This document shows positions 11,701 through 22,123 of a DNA stretch of 64,000 bases, piece by piece. A program made the position numbers and the translations under genes. Source of the stretch: Cricetomys ansorgei. Its lineage: Eukaryota; Chordata; Mammalia; Rodentia; Nesomyidae. Below the pieces are notes generated by a model that was not told the DNA's origin, did not search any database, and was given only the letters and a program-made list of their open reading frames with translations. The stretch's first letter is position 1, and each line of letters starts with the position of its first letter. Location: NCBI GenBank assembly GCA_026225945.1, contig JAMJFZ010001815.1, positions 19,192,001-19,256,000 on the forward strand, read 5' to 3'.

Positions 11701-14700
11701 TTTAGAATGAGTGGGCAGCAAGTTTCTGCTAATAAAACTATAGTAATTTGAAGGGGACATCTGCTGGTTGGTTATCTTTTTAGAGTTTATAAAATTGCTG
11801 TATCTGAGTAGACCTATGTCCTTTCTTGCTGGAAAATTTTGCTTAGTAAATTGTAGATCCACCTAACTGTATTCTCATATAGTTGACATACTTTTTCACC
11901 TATTAAGAGGCAAATTCCTTGTGTGATGTTTATAGAAGCTGAACAAGTTAAAGTTCAGTGATTCTACACTACTGTTTTCCAGGTCTGAATAAGAACTGTT
12001 GAAAAGGTAATAGTGATATGAAATGACATGTGGTTGCCAAAATATTTAACGCCATTTACCTGAGGTCAATTTCCTTTCCTTCTCCAACCTCAACTAATAA
12101 GCGTTAGTAGTAGCCAGGAAATAATATGTGACCCAATTTTTCAAATGTAACTTGCTGGTGGAATGACACAGCAGGTAAAGACACTTGCCACCAAGCCTGA
12201 ACCGAGTTCTTCCCCCCCCCCCCTTTGTTTTTTTGAGACAAGTTTTCTCTGTTGTAGCTCTGGCTCTCATGGAACTCAACTCTGTAAACCAGGCTGTCCT
12301 CAGACTCACAGAGATACACCTACTTCTGCCTCCTGAGTGCTGGGACTAAAGGCATGCACCACTACCACCCAGCTTTTGAATTGAGTTCTGTCCCTGCATT
12401 CATATGGTAGAAGGAGAGAACTGATTCTTGAAAGTTGCCTTCTGAACTCCATGCATGTCATGGTATGCACACACCCATACATAACACACAAAATAAATAA
12501 AATTAAATAAATAAATACATGTATAAAAAATATGGGCCTGGTGGTGCAGTCCTGTGGTCTTTGCTACTTGGGACATTGAGGCAGGAGGTTTGCAAGTTGA
12601 AGGCCTACGGGGCAATTTCCTGAGACTTTGACTTAAAATAAAAAGTAAAGAAGGAGTTAGGAATGTAGCTCAATGATAGCATTCACCTAGCATGTACAAG
12701 GTGATAGGCCAGGCCCCAGTACTAAGTAGAAAAAGGCATTTAGAGTTAAATTTCTGTATTCACTATTCAGGGATCTCATTGTATAAGAATAACTATGGTA
12801 AGTTCAAAGACCATGTTTATCTGTTTAAAAAATATTAATTGCTTTAGGATTCCTACAGTATGCTTCCCTGTATTAACTTCATGAAAATTATGCATAAGTG
12901 GGATTTAAAAGATTTGAAGATTAAATTAAAAAGATTTAACTTAAAAGATTTGTTTGACTAATAAAATAATGAATCTAATGATTTACTTCAAAGCTGCAGA
13001 AGAAAGAAGATCAACAACTTGAGCCTAAGAAAAGCACCAGCCCTAAAAATGCTGCAGAGCCCACTGTTGATCTTTTAGGACTTGGTGAGTAATGGAAATG
13101 CAAAACAATCAAAACCTACCTGAGATGAACATGTTGATGTCTAATTCTTCAGCATTATACCAAAGATATGATTTGAAATGGTCTGAGGAGTGTGCTGAGC
13201 TCTCACAAAAAAGGCACATTTTAATAAGGAAAGCCAGTGTGTCAGCTAACCACAAACTATTAACTGTAGGTTAAGATTGAAATTCTTTCTTCATTTTAGT
13301 GCACTGTCCTAATTTCTTCTGTTTGCCCATTGCTTTTTTAAGGGTCCTCTGTGCTTCATTATTACCTCTTATGGTGCCCCAGCTAAATTTCTTCATTTGC
13401 CATAGGTTTTTCTTGTGTTCTGGATCTCTCAGTATTTGTACATACTGATAGAGGGGCTGCTTCTACCAGCATTCTGTAGCTGAGTAAGGAATACACAGCA
13501 AGTGCATGTCCATGGTGAATTCTGATTACCACTGTGCACAGACATCCCTTATCTTGTAGAAGGGCTGTGGTTGGAAGAGGAAGCTTCAAATTGTCTAGAT
13601 ATATGCCTCTATGTGTATAAATGCTAAGACGCAACTTATCCTGATTTATGTACTGCTTTTAGTTATGATGTTTACTGTGTTTAATTTGAATAACTAAATT
13701 TTAAAAATTGTTTTCAACAACTTGGTGTTCTATCAGTAAAGTATATGCTATAGTGGTCCTTTGATCAGGATAATGTATTTAACTCCTAGTACTTTGTAAT
13801 ACTGTTCATTAGTTGAGGGCTGATCATAGCCCAGTTTTTTTCTTTTCTTTGTTGATGACCATAGCCATCTGTATTCTTCCCTTTAAACTACACACATAAC
13901 TGGACACTCTGTACAAGGACAGTAGAATGGAAAGGGAACGGATCAGTATTTAAATGATTTTGAAATGCTTACTTCCTTTGTTTCAAACTTAAGCATTTAA
14001 AGATTGGTTCTTAATTTTCAGAATTTTAAGTGATCCCTTGTAGTTAAGCATATTTGCAATTATGTGGCTTCCTTTTTTAGCATAATATCAATTATAAAAT
14101 AGAGTTTCATTATGACATTTTTCATGTTTTGTTCGTATTTCCTTTTGTTACTATTCTTTTCTCAACACTCTAGTCCCTTGACACTATTGCTTTTGCAGAA
14201 ATTCAGTTTAAAGACAAATCATAGCCCAGGAATCATAAGACTGCTGTAGCACAAACTTTGTTACTTAGAGGACTGACACTAAGGAAGGAAGCCCTTCAGT
14301 CTCTCTGCCCTAGTACCTGGAGATAGCAAAAGGATCACCTTTCATGTCAAAAATGACAACATGCATGCAATAAGAACATCCAGGACAATATGATGTTAAT
14401 AATGGTGATAATGAATCCTTATCTATCCTTTTTAAATTCTGAAAATTAGAAAAGGTAACCTTCAAAGTGAATTGAAACAATAATTTCAATGAAACATGCC
14501 AAAGGTTTAATAAGCAAAGACAGCACATTTTAAAACCCATTGGGAACTTGTATTTACTGATTTGCAAGGTTGAAATGTTTTAACCAAGGTTATTTAAGGT
14601 ATTAAGAATTGGTTTTTCAACAGTTTTGTGTATGTGGTAGCTCTCATAGTAATAGGACTATTAATGGGAATGACATCTAGAGCTTATCATTAAAATACTA

Positions 14701-17700
14701 TTTAATGAGAAGTCCAGGATAGAGAGAAATTACAACTGGTATGTTGTTTGTGGGCGTGAGGGCAAAAACAATTAGTGATTTCAAAAAATGTCTTCAGAAT
14801 ATCGTGATAACATTTGTTCAGAAGAGGTAGGAGTTATGCCTGGAAACCAGTAGAAGGCTATTTCTGAGAGAGAAAACAAAAGTGTTCTCTTTGTGGTGGA
14901 GGGTGGATCCTAGAGTAGAAAGGGACACAGTGTTTTCTTTTGAATTTGTTTCTAATTTAAAAAACAATATTACTTTAAAAAATAACACACTGTTTCATGT
15001 AATTTAAGAGGTTCTATATTGACAAAAAATTGTATTTCTTTCAGATGGTCCTGCCGAGGCACCAGTGACCAATGGGAACACAACCACAGTACCACCCCTG
15101 AATGATGATCTGGACATTTTTGGACCAATGATTTCTAATCCTTTACCTGCAACTATCATGCCCCCAGCTCAGGTATGCAGTGAAATGTGATTCTCGGCGA
15201 CCACCACTTCTTTTTTGAAAAGCTTCAGAAACTTAACATTTAAATCATTGTCCATGAGCAGTCACTGAAAACCTCTTCTTTATGCCGGGACTTAGAAACT
15301 AGTCGTGCAGTTTTGTTTTGTTTAAACAGACAAAGTTTTTATTCAAACATAGCCATTTCCATTGATTTATAGTTCTCTGCTACTTTGTTGCTACAGCAGC
15401 AGAGATAGTTGCAATAGAGAATGTTATGACCCATACAAGCAGAATTCACCAGCCTCTTATGCTAATCAAGTTCTAGCCAGTTGGTAAGCTCCAAAGACTA
15501 AGCTTTATGCTTTGTGCATTCTTATTAGTACCTCATAGGATGTTTTATTTTTAAATTAAAAAAGTGTGTGCTGTGTGTTGTGTGCACACACATGTGTGGG
15601 CATACACACCTGCATGAGTTTTACATGTATCACGTGTGTAAGCACTCAAGACACTGATAGAGAACTTTAGATTCCTCCAGAACTGGCGTTATGTGTCATT
15701 GAGCCACCATGTAGGTGCTGTGATACTAACTTGAGTCTTTTGTAGGAGCAGTAAATCCTCTTAACCATTGACTGGCCTCTCTAGCCCCAGCATGGTTCAT
15801 TTTAAAAATCATATCCTAATTCTTTTCTTGAACACGGTTTTTGAACCAAAATTATGGCAGTTGTATTGAGCCCTGTAAAATATTTGATGAAAAGAATTGC
15901 CTTTTATCCGAACTACATATTAAGATTAAAATCCAAGTACATTTTTAGAATATTGCCTCAGCAAGGAAAGTATATCTTATGTGTATTTATATGAATGCTG
16001 AAGCTGTGAAAGTTGCTAATTCTGGTGGGCTTTAGTATATGTAACTGAGTTGTGATTAGATTTAAGTACTAAGATCATGAATTACTCTGAACCCTATTTG
16101 ACTTTTGTTTTCTAAGAATGTGTAAATTCTAGTCGAAGATTTGCCCACATGTAAATATTTAATAGCCTGCGTTTACCATCTGCTTGGAAATAGCTGACAA
16201 GGGTATATTTGCATGGGGATGGGAATGGATGAGTAGAGCAGCCCTTTACTGTGTACACATAAAGAAGAGGGAGGGAGGTGGAGGAGGAGGAGGTAGAGGG
16301 TGGGGGGAGAACATGAGTATATGGACATGTACAAGTGCTGACCCCTGCCCTTGGTTCAGCCCGGGATTCCCAAAGGCCAGAAAGCTTGAAGTACTGGTTT
16401 TCCTCTCGCCCTGGTGGTGAGATGATAGCAAATGCAATACCAGCAGAAAAGCAGATTTGAGGTACTTGCTAGCTTTGCTGCTTAGTCTGGCCAATTTTCA
16501 ATGTTCATATTTACTTACATTACATGATATTTCGATCATGAGACTGTCCGTCACGCTGCTTTGAGATCAGAATTAGCATTTCCCCAACCATTTGGGTTTT
16601 TTTAATGATTAAATCTCATTCATCAAGAACAGAACCCAAGGTGTTGCCCAGAAGTGAAATGTGACGAAAGGATCGCATAGTAATGGCATTTTGTTACTAG
16701 TGTTAATAGTAAATGCTGAGTAGTTGACCCTTTATGCAAATCCCTTGTGGTTACAAAGCCTGTACTCAGGAAATAGGACAGAAGTCAGGTGACCTACCCC
16801 AGGACTCAGGGGTAGGGACCATATCCAGCTAAGTTAGCTGGGAACCATTCTGTTGGCCTCTGTAGTCCTGTGCTGCTTCATTGGTAACTAAGGTATAGCT
16901 GGGCTAAAATACACTATTAGGTTTGGTGTATTTCTTACACATTTTAAGGTTTTTGCAAAATTCAAAATACGGTTCTGCTGAAATAAGTTTGAATAAAATG
17001 CTTTGATAGTAATTTACTATCCAGGACAGTAAGTGTGAACATTTAACTTGAACTTGCTGTTCACCTCATAGTTTCAGAAGAGTATGAGCCAGCATTTGCT
17101 AGTCTTCAGAAAATCTTTAATTTTTTTCATATTTAGAACAAATCATTAAGCAAGATAATCAGTTGTGATTATGCAACAGTATCTTTGTGTAAGATATAGA
17201 TTAAGGAGACACTTATTTCATATAAAATATATAAATTATTTGTGCTGATGTGCCTCTTACTAGCATGCAGGATATGACTGAATATAGGTAGCCAAAGTTT
17301 TTTTGTACTTCATTTCTGGTTCAGAAGCATTCTAGTATTGTTAAAAACAGACCTAGAATATGTGTATCAACATTTTATGGTGTGGCTTTTGAAAAGGTAA
17401 CAGCTTTTACTCTACCATTACAGAACCTTTTGCTTCTGGAAGTTGTAACGTTTCTTGATTCCATGTGACACTAGTTCTTGAAGTAGTGGTAATCTTCAGA
17501 CTGTACCTGCACGTGGTCAGATCCATTGTGTTCAAGATGTGATGAGCAAAACCTGCTTTGTTCTAGCTGCTGAGTGTGGCTATGTAAGAGCTTCAGTCTC
17601 CTTGGTTTACACTAACAGGTCACATTGTAAAACTCTGCACCTTCATTCTAGATGCTCGTGTGGGCTCAAAAGCGATGTAGACTTCACCATTTCACCTCTT

Positions 17701-20700
17701 ATAATTTAGTCCCAATTTCATAATTTTATGTGAATTTTAAGTAATAGAGTAACTGGTTAACTGCTGTGTAGAAATTAACCATTTATTTTGGTGTTTTTCC
17801 CAGGGGACAGCTTCTGTACCAGCAGCTGCTACCCTGTCTACTGTAACATCTGGGGATCTGGATCTGTTCAGTGAGCAAACTACAAAGTCAGAAGAAGTAG
17901 CAAAGAAACAACTCTCCAAAGACTCCATCTTATCTCTATATGGCACAGGAACACAGCAAAACACTCCTGGTAATTGATGTTGAACTCCACTTCCAGTGAA
18001 TTACAGTGGCATTATAGAATACTCCTTTGAAAACTGTAATATACATTTTCCTGTGGTAGTAGTAGATGCTTCTCTTGCAGTTTACGTAACTGAAATGAAC
18101 GAAGCATTAGAATTAAACAATGTAGGATTCACAGAACTTTATTCATTTGAGACTTAACAAGATGTTCACATATCATTTAATATTGTTCTACAAGTTTATA
18201 AGACATGAATTATCTTTGAAGAGTTACTGGAATTTGATTTATATGAAGTTTGACTTTGTGTACACTCTATTTCCTTTGCATGTAAACAAGCAGAGTTATA
18301 CATACATATAATTATGCAAAACTTGGAAATATCTTGTCATTATAGTGAAATATAAGCATATGATTCATTCAGATTTACTCCATCAGACCGTTTCCTACAA
18401 AATAGAGCTCATTTCATATATATAGACAAACTGGCCGCACACATACTTCCTCATAAAAGCAGACAACCACCTGTCTGCCTGCTTGGTTTTTGGGAGAGTG
18501 GAGGTGCAAGTCAGCAGGAGCAGATGTACTCTGAGGCTGTGCATCTGGCTTTCACAGTAGATGATACATCTGTCTGCATTCTGGAAATAACCAGCTCTGC
18601 AGGTTGAGGTGTGGGTTGTTTTGAGCTGTGTGCTTGGTGGGCCAGAAGTTTACCCTTCTGTGTCTGGAGGTGAGTGCAGCCATATACAAGAGTCTCTTCT
18701 TGATCTGTTTTTCTGCTTCTGTTTTTTTGCATTCATGGTTCTTAAAATACAGGTGTGTTTATGGGACCCACAAATATACCATTTACCTCACAAGCAGCGA
18801 CTGCATTTCAAGGCTTCCCTTCCATGGGTGTACCAGTGCCTGCGGCTCCTGGCCTTATAGGAAATATGATGGGACAGAATACAAGCATGATGGTGGGCAT
18901 GCCCATGCCCAATGGGTTTATGGGAAACGCACAGACTGGAGTGATGCCACTTCCTCAGAATGTTGTTGGCCCTCAGGGAGGAATGGTGGGACAAATGAGT
19001 GCACCACAGAGTAAGTTTGGTCTGCCACAAGCTCAGCAGCCTCAATGGAACCTCTCACAGGTAGGGGTCATGTACTTTCTATCATCTCAAAATTTACAAA
19101 AAAACAAACATGCTTTATTCTAAGTAATATTTGTTTTGAACTCTAATAAATTGAAAATTGAACTCTAACGAATAGAGATAAGTTGATCTGATCCAAGTGT
19201 TTATAGATGTCCTGAGGTTTTATCGGATAGATAAATGACTTGTTACTGTCCTTATTTTAAGAGTATTCTATGTTAGGATTTTCCTTTTCCCGTTTCAGAC
19301 CATAACACAGTTGTAATGTGAAATGCCTAGTCTACCTATACTAGCTAGAAGTTATCTTGGTCAGCATACGAGAGGCACCTCATCGGCCACCTGTAAGCTT
19401 TAGGTCGATGCTTTACTCAGTTCCTGGGTAAGGTCTTTGGATCTTCTCTTGCTTAACTCTTACCGGTGAGAAAGAAATCCAGCTCCAGACTCTTTAAGCA
19501 CAGTTTTATGAGAGATCAAGGCTGTCTCTGTCCTGTGGCTACTGCCTATGGATTTATGAGAAGCATCCATTGGCTCAAGAATTCCTACGGTAAGAATACA
19601 AGCCCTGCTTACCTCAGGTATTCACTGATAAAGTCCATGTCTGTCTGAGTTAGTTTGAAGCCAAGGAGTAACATTTCTGACTTTTCTGTAGCTCCACAGA
19701 GATTCCTATTCCCTTTCCTATATGGTGGTCCACCAAACATCTTAGTGGTCCTGGTAGTTTTACCTTCAGAATATCGATTTCTAACTAACATTAGCAAAAT
19801 CACTGTGTATCTTACAAATGCTCATGAGATATTTTTTTTACAATTGTGGTTTATAGGAATACATGTGCACACTTCTGAAACCTCAAAATTTTGAGTGCCC
19901 AATGTTAGTAACAGCTTTCTTGTAGCTAAGATGTTGAGGCTCACTCAGCTTAGGTTAAATTATAGGTGAGCCAGTGAAGAACAGCAACCCTGTCAGCAAA
20001 GCCATGGGAGTATCGTGAGCAGAGGTGAAAATGTGATCTGCCTGCCTTTTGACACATTTGAGTGTTGATGTTATTGTGTCTTGGGTTTAAAAAAAAGCCT
20101 GCAAACTGATAACTGAACACAGTTATCAATGAGCGTAGGTATGGAACTATGTTATGGTAAATCCTGCCTCTCCTGCTCTGTCACCAGCCTTGGAAATGAG
20201 AGAACCACTGAGCTAAGGGGCTGGTAAATATACTGGACTCTAGCTTGGAAGGAAAGCACATATGATCTTTCACTTTATAGCATATAATGAAATTTCATTT
20301 TAGCTGTTTATGTTGTTATAACACAGAGCACATGCTTTATGATCTTAATATTTAGAAAGTATATTAAAGCCATCTAGGATCTTAATAACAATTATAGGTA
20401 TCATGCAAATGTTAGATTAATTTTAGGATGTTTTACTTTCTAAAATATCTCAGTCCTTGGAGTCATAGAAGAAATGCTCTAGTGTAACTGTGAAAGAGTT
20501 ATGGACTTATATGCTCAGATACAAATTCAAAGATTACTTTGTTTTGTTTTTTTTCAGTTGTGGCTAATCTTTGGGATAAAAATTTGAATATAGAAAGTAA
20601 ACTGAGCAGTACTAACCCCAGGAAAAAATAACAAAGTAGCTATTTGATCTCAGTAAAGAGATACTGAATGTGATCCACTTTACCTCCAGTGCTTTGACTG

Positions 20701-20898
20701 ATTAAGAAACAAGAATGAAAACTGAGCAATTCTTGTAAACTAGGCCTCTTATGTGTTTCACAGATGAATCAGCAAATGGCTGGGATGAGTCTCAATGCAA
20801 ACCCTGCTGCAGGTTTTGGCCAGCCCCCCAGCACAACAGCGGCAGGGTGGTCTGGAAGCTCATCGGGGCAGACTCTGAGCACACAGCTGTGGAAGTGA
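4045..20898 (+). CDS. Smap1: SMAP1, 3' coding portion (six exons; ArfGAP domain off-window)
   Basis: Join of 4045-4125, 12994-13084, 15045-15172, 17804-17969, 18753-19060 and 20764-20898. All five introns inside the window are GT-AG and the reading frame is continuous, ending in ...GQTLSTQLWK-stop. SMAP1 is a GTPase-activating protein for Arf6 that acts at clathrin-coated endocytic membranes. The 302 residues here are the region after the ArfGAP domain: a Lys/Glu-rich stretch, a clathrin-box-like LLGLD across the second/third exon junction, acidic DLDIF and DLDLF motifs typical of coat and adaptor binding, then a Met/Gly/Pro/Gln-rich low-complexity tail. Full-length family members are about 440-467 residues, so roughly 165 N-terminal residues are upstream. 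Recognition is from the protein sequence as remembered; no search was run. The start codon is outside the window. Confidence 0.95.
4744..4907 (-). mobile_element. B2/B3-type SINE, antisense
   Basis: It starts at a GT-rich tail and ends with GCCATCTCATTGGCTCC, the reverse of the tRNA-derived 5' head GGAGCCAATGAGATGGC with box A. Box B-like sequence is in the ATTGAACTCAGATCATC stretch. Confidence 0.8.
4928..4986 (-). mobile_element. B1 fragment, antisense
   Basis: CCTCAGCCTCCTAAGTGCTG followed by GGGTGATAGATGTGTGGTAT is the reverse complement of the B1 5' half; only about 60 bp are retained. Confidence 0.6.
6955..6998. repeat. (TATG)n microsatellite
   Basis: Imperfect TATG/TGTA units. Confidence 0.8.
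7150..7228 (-). mobile_element. ID/B4-like SINE fragment, antisense
   Basis: The plus strand has GTATCACTGAGTTACACCCC and CTAGCC, the reverse of an ID-type head (GGGGTGTAACTCAGTGATAC). Confidence 0.55.
7770..7858 (-). mobile_element. B1-like fragment, antisense
   Basis: TTTTATTGAGGCATGGTGGC, CTCTTCCTAGTGTTGGGAGA and AGTGCCTCTGTGTCTGGCC follow the order of an antisense, diverged B1. Confidence 0.5.
8163..8262 (+). mobile_element. ID SINE
   Basis: GTAACCTCAATGGTAGAGTG with TTTGCCTGTTATGGACAAGG and CTGGGTTCCATCTCTAGCAC is an ID element head with boxes A and B, followed by an A/G-rich tail. Confidence 0.75.
8300..8396 (-). mobile_element. B1-like fragment, antisense
   Basis: GCTGGTCTTGGACTCTGGCA, CCCTCAGCCTCCTCATTGCT and the following GCATGGCACATGTGCCC resemble an antisense Alu/B1 monomer, strongly diverged. 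Confidence 0.5.
8425..8745 (+). mobile_element. B3-type SINE with terminal (CA)n
   Basis: The head GGTGGCTGCATCCATAAAGC and CATGAAGACCCATGTTC are B2/B3-like; the middle carries CCTGTAATGTAAGTCCAGGC and the end CCTCTACATGTGCTCCCACA followed by (CA)n at 8686-8736. The full-length order matches rodent B3. Confidence 0.7.
8831..8990 (+). mobile_element. B1 SINE
   Basis: CTGGGTGGTGGTGGTGATGC head, CCTTTAATCCCAGGGCTTGG, and an AACAAC-type tail. The poly(A) tail has turned into a (CAA)n run. Confidence 0.88.
9060..9485 (-). mobile_element. Old L1 (L1M/HAL1-like) 3' fragment, antisense
   Basis: The plus strand reads TTGAGGTTCATTCGTGTTGC, CATCATTGCTGAGCATTGCT and, at 9442-9470, TTCCAGAACAACTGTACCAT, the collinear landmarks of antisense mammalian L1M ORF2 3' sequence. 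No intact frame. Confidence 0.6.
10131..10149. repeat. Poly(T) tract
   Basis: Nineteen Ts, no recognisable SINE attached. Confidence 0.85.
10350..10500 (+). repeat. MIR SINE fragment
   Basis: Order ATTATTTCATAGTTCTCACG, then GAGAACCTAAGAGATACAGG and TTTGGTCACACAGCTGTTAA is the sense MIR core. Confidence 0.6.
10633..10715 (+). repeat. MIR-like SINE fragment
   Basis: CTACTGAATGCTGTTTATTG, then TTCTAAGCATTTTGTATGTG fits the MIR 5' half. Short and diverged. Confidence 0.45.
10858..10945 (-). mobile_element. MaLR LTR 3'-end fragment
   Basis: CTATCTCTGTTGCTGGGAAC, AGAAAAGCAACTGAAAGG and TTTATTTTGGC look like the antisense LTR terminus seen at 2010-2385, truncated after about 90 bp. Confidence 0.45.
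11050..11100 (+). mobile_element. B1/Alu-like monomer fragment
   Basis: GATTTGAGGCCAGCCTGGGC and CACGTAGCGAGACAAAGTC, then an A-rich end. Only the 3' half is kept. Confidence 0.55.
12153..12515 (+). mobile_element. B2/B3-type SINE split by a B1
   Basis: Left part 12153-12210 (GCTGGTGGAATGACACAGCA...GAGTTCT) and right part 12377-12515 (GAGTTCTGTCCCTGC...(AAAT)n tail) join into one tRNA-derived SINE. The B1 at 12211-12376 sits between two 13-bp direct repeats. Confidence 0.8.
12211..12376 (-). mobile_element. B1 SINE, antisense, nested in a B2/B3
   Basis: It starts with poly(T) preceded by an unusual C-run (12213-12224) and reads GCCTCCTGAGTGCTGGGACT and AAAGGCATGCACCACTACCA. Target-site duplications TGAACCGAGTTCT (12198-12210) and TGAATTGAGTTCT (12377-12389) match 11 of 13. 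Confidence 0.88.
12534..12735 (+). mobile_element. B4-like composite SINE (B1-like plus ID-like)
   Basis: A B1-like 5' half (GGCCTGGTGGTGCAGTCCTG, TTGAGGCAGGAGGTTTGCAA) runs into an ID-like 3' half (GGAATGTAGCTCAATGATAG, CCTAGCATGTACAAGGTGAT). This order is the B4 architecture. Confidence 0.65.
12994..13084 (+). CDS. Smap1: SMAP1 exon with first half of clathrin-box motif
   Basis: Acceptor TTCAAAG ends at 12993 and donor GTGAGT begins at 13085. The exon is 91 nt, entering in phase 0 and leaving one base (G) of a split Asp codon. It encodes LQKKEDQQLEPKKSTSPKNA followed by AEPTVDLLGL. The LLGLD clathrin-box-like motif is completed by the next exon. Confidence 0.95.
13085..15044 (+). other. 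SMAP1 intron, 2.0 kb, no recognisable repeat
   Basis: Unique-looking AT-rich sequence. I see no exon, RNA gene or named repeat family in it. Confidence 0.6.
15045..15172 (+). CDS. Smap1: SMAP1 exon (DGPAEAP...MPPAQ)
   Basis: It follows a good pyrimidine tract and TTTCAG, with donor GTATGC at 15173. The exon is 128 nt, completing the split Asp codon and ending in phase 0 at Gln. It carries the NNLDIF-like acidic motif as NDDLDIFGPM, a plausible adaptor or coat-binding short linear motif, in a Pro/Thr-rich setting expected to be disordered. Confidence 0.95.
15173..17803 (+). other. SMAP1 intron, 2.6 kb
   Basis: One antisense B2 (15563-15787) and a purine-rich GGA tract around 16266-16310. Otherwise unique-looking. 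Confidence 0.6.
15563..15787 (-). mobile_element. B2 SINE, antisense
   Basis: It opens with a GT-rich 3' tail and ends TGACTGGCCTCTCTAGCCCC, the reverse of the B2 head GGGGCTAGAGAGGCC. Strand and order are clear, body is diverged. Confidence 0.75.
17804..17969 (+). CDS. Smap1: SMAP1 exon (GTASVPAAAT...GTQQNTP)
   Basis: It lies between TTCCCAG (ending 17803) and donor GTAATT (17970). The exon is 166 nt: 55 codons plus one base. It encodes the second acidic hydrophobic motif GDLDLFSE and the Ser/Leu-rich KDSILSLYG segment, both hallmarks of the SMAP family C-terminal half. Confidence 0.95.
17970..18752 (+). other. SMAP1 intron, 0.8 kb
   Basis: No recognisable repeat or RNA gene. Open frames running from about 18609 into the next exon use the wrong phase and are not coding. 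Confidence 0.6.
18753..19060 (+). CDS. Smap1: SMAP1 exon, Met/Gly/Pro-rich segment
   Basis: Acceptor AAAATACAG ends at 18752 and donor GTAGGG starts at 19061. The exon is 308 nt. It encodes VFMGPTNIPFTSQ through QPQWNLSQ, a 102-residue Met-, Gly-, Pro- and Gln-rich region with repeated GMPMPNGFMG-type motifs; this part of SMAP1/SMAP2 has been linked to CALM binding. The frame continues cleanly from the previous exon. Several longer open frames overlap in other phases and are only shadows of this exon. Confidence 0.95.
19061..20763 (+). other. SMAP1 last intron, 1.7 kb
   Basis: Unique-looking AT-rich sequence. No named repeat or RNA gene was recognised. Confidence 0.6.
20764..20898 (+). CDS. 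Smap1: SMAP1 terminal coding exon and stop
   Basis: Acceptor TTTCACAG ends at 20763. Forty-four codons, MNQQMAGMSLNANPAAGFGQ through TLSTQLWK, precede TGA at 20896-20898. The C-terminal LSTQLWK end is diagnostic for SMAP1. The 3'UTR follows in the same exon. Confidence 0.95.
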   Translation: MNQQMAGMSLNANPAAGFGQPPSTTAAGWSGSSSGQTLSTQLWK

Positions 20899-21715
20899 GA
20901 ACTGCAACAGAGTTTCATCCAGAACCAACACCCGACATTCCTTGCTACAAAGGCATCTAGTTCCCCTGTTTATTCATGTACATATGTATTTTTTTCTCCC
21001 TACCACTCCCATTTGTTCACATTGAGAATTACCTGATTGACCGTGTTGGTCTGTGCTGATTAAATTTGATGTGAAAGCAGGTTGAGAAACGATCTTCTGT
21101 GGAGGGCAGCTTTGCTCATATTTCCCATAATGTCATAAGCCACATTAAGAAGCTGCTCAGTTAACTTGCATAATCGGTTTTATTCTCAAAATTATAGCTC
21201 TAATGTTTGCATATAAGGGAAGTAGTTATCATGTTAGTAATACCTCCAGCAGTATAAACCCCACCCCCAAATTAGCCAGTAATCCTGTAGGAAGGTACTG
21301 TATGATCAAATGTTCAATCATATAAATAGAATGTAAATGTATCACTGAGCACTGTTTTCTAGTGTATCAAATTCTTTTATTCATCACTCACTTCACTGTG
21401 CTGTTGTTACGATGTGCTTAACAGGGAACGTGGTTAGTGAAAGGAGATAAACCTGGATGTTACTGTAAAAATTTAATGAATGTTTCAAGAATTCAAATTT
21501 TCTCTGCCTCTTGTAATTTGGACCTCTTCTCATGTACATAGTGCTAACATGAAGACCTTTTTCTGCACTATAGCACACAGGGTAACTAAAACAAAGCCAC
21601 TTAATCCTTGAAGGTATATCCAGGTTTATGACAGTAATTGTGTTTACATTTTATGGTGCCTAGTATTGACAAAATGTTATTTCCCTATATTAAACGGATG
21701 AACCATACACTTTTT
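20899..21715 (+). other. Smap1: SMAP1 3'UTR (approximate end)
   Basis: AT-rich sequence after the TGA. It contains an early ATTAAA at 21059-21064 and a later one at 21689-21694; the later site would give an 0.8-kb UTR. The 3' end is inferred from the signal alone; longer isoforms running under B3GAT2 are possible. Confidence 0.6.
21689..21694 (+). terminator. Smap1: Candidate SMAP1 poly(A) signal ATTAAA
   Basis: The common ATTAAA variant lies 0.8 kb past the stop, followed within 25 bp by a T-run that could act as the downstream U-rich element. An alternative proximal ATTAAA lies at 21059-21064. Confidence 0.5.
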
Positions 21716-22123
21716 TTATTTGTGGGTTTTATTTCCTACAGTGTACACTGCCACCAACTTTCCATATATTTCATGTTGTGAAGCCAAGAATTGGGAATAT
21801 TTAGTTGACAAAATACTGGTCATCAAGTTCTACCTATTCCATTCTACCAATTAAGAGATGGTTTGAGGTGAGGGAGGGAGCAGTACATGAGGTACTCAGA
21901 TGTTCTTTTTCAGTGTCATGTAGCTTCGCCATACAAAATTCTTCCCAGTGAAGTTTTAGAGAACACATGCAGAACATGAAACAACACATTTCATAGCACC
22001 CAGGTAGCTGTTTCAACAGATGTCCATCCACCGACAGGAAAGGCTGAAGGAGAAAGAACAGTACCTGAAGGAGCTGCAGCCTAAACTCCAGACTTCCTCT
22101 TCTGCACCCACTGCTCTTGGCGC
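21700..22123 (-). other. B3gat2: B3GAT2 3'UTR (minimum extent)
   Basis: Runs from the base after the B3GAT2 stop to the first cluster of minus-strand AATAAA signals. Extent is inferred; in other mammals B3GAT2 3'UTRs can be long and could overlap SMAP1. Confidence 0.5.
21715..21733 (-). terminator. B3gat2: Candidate B3GAT2 poly(A) signals (two AATAAA)
   Basis: On the minus strand AATAAA occurs at 21728-21733 and again at 21715-21720, about 390-410 nt past the B3GAT2 stop. Other minus-strand AATAAA copies lie further on, including 21376-21381, inside the SMAP1 3'UTR. Confidence 0.5.

Larger units (their letters stand above)
4126..12993 (+). other. SMAP1 intron, 8.9 kb
   Basis: No exon recognised. 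Contents are SINE copies (listed separately), antisense L1M-like relics around 5225-5290 and 9060-9480, MIR fragments at 10.35-10.7 kb and a TATG/CA microsatellite at 6955-7000 and 8680-8740. Confidence 0.7.

Noticed and set aside
18628..19014. 128-codon plus-strand open frame
   Set aside because: It is a frame-shifted shadow of the SMAP1 exon 18753-19060; the true frame gives VFMGPTNIPF... and joins its neighbours in phase.
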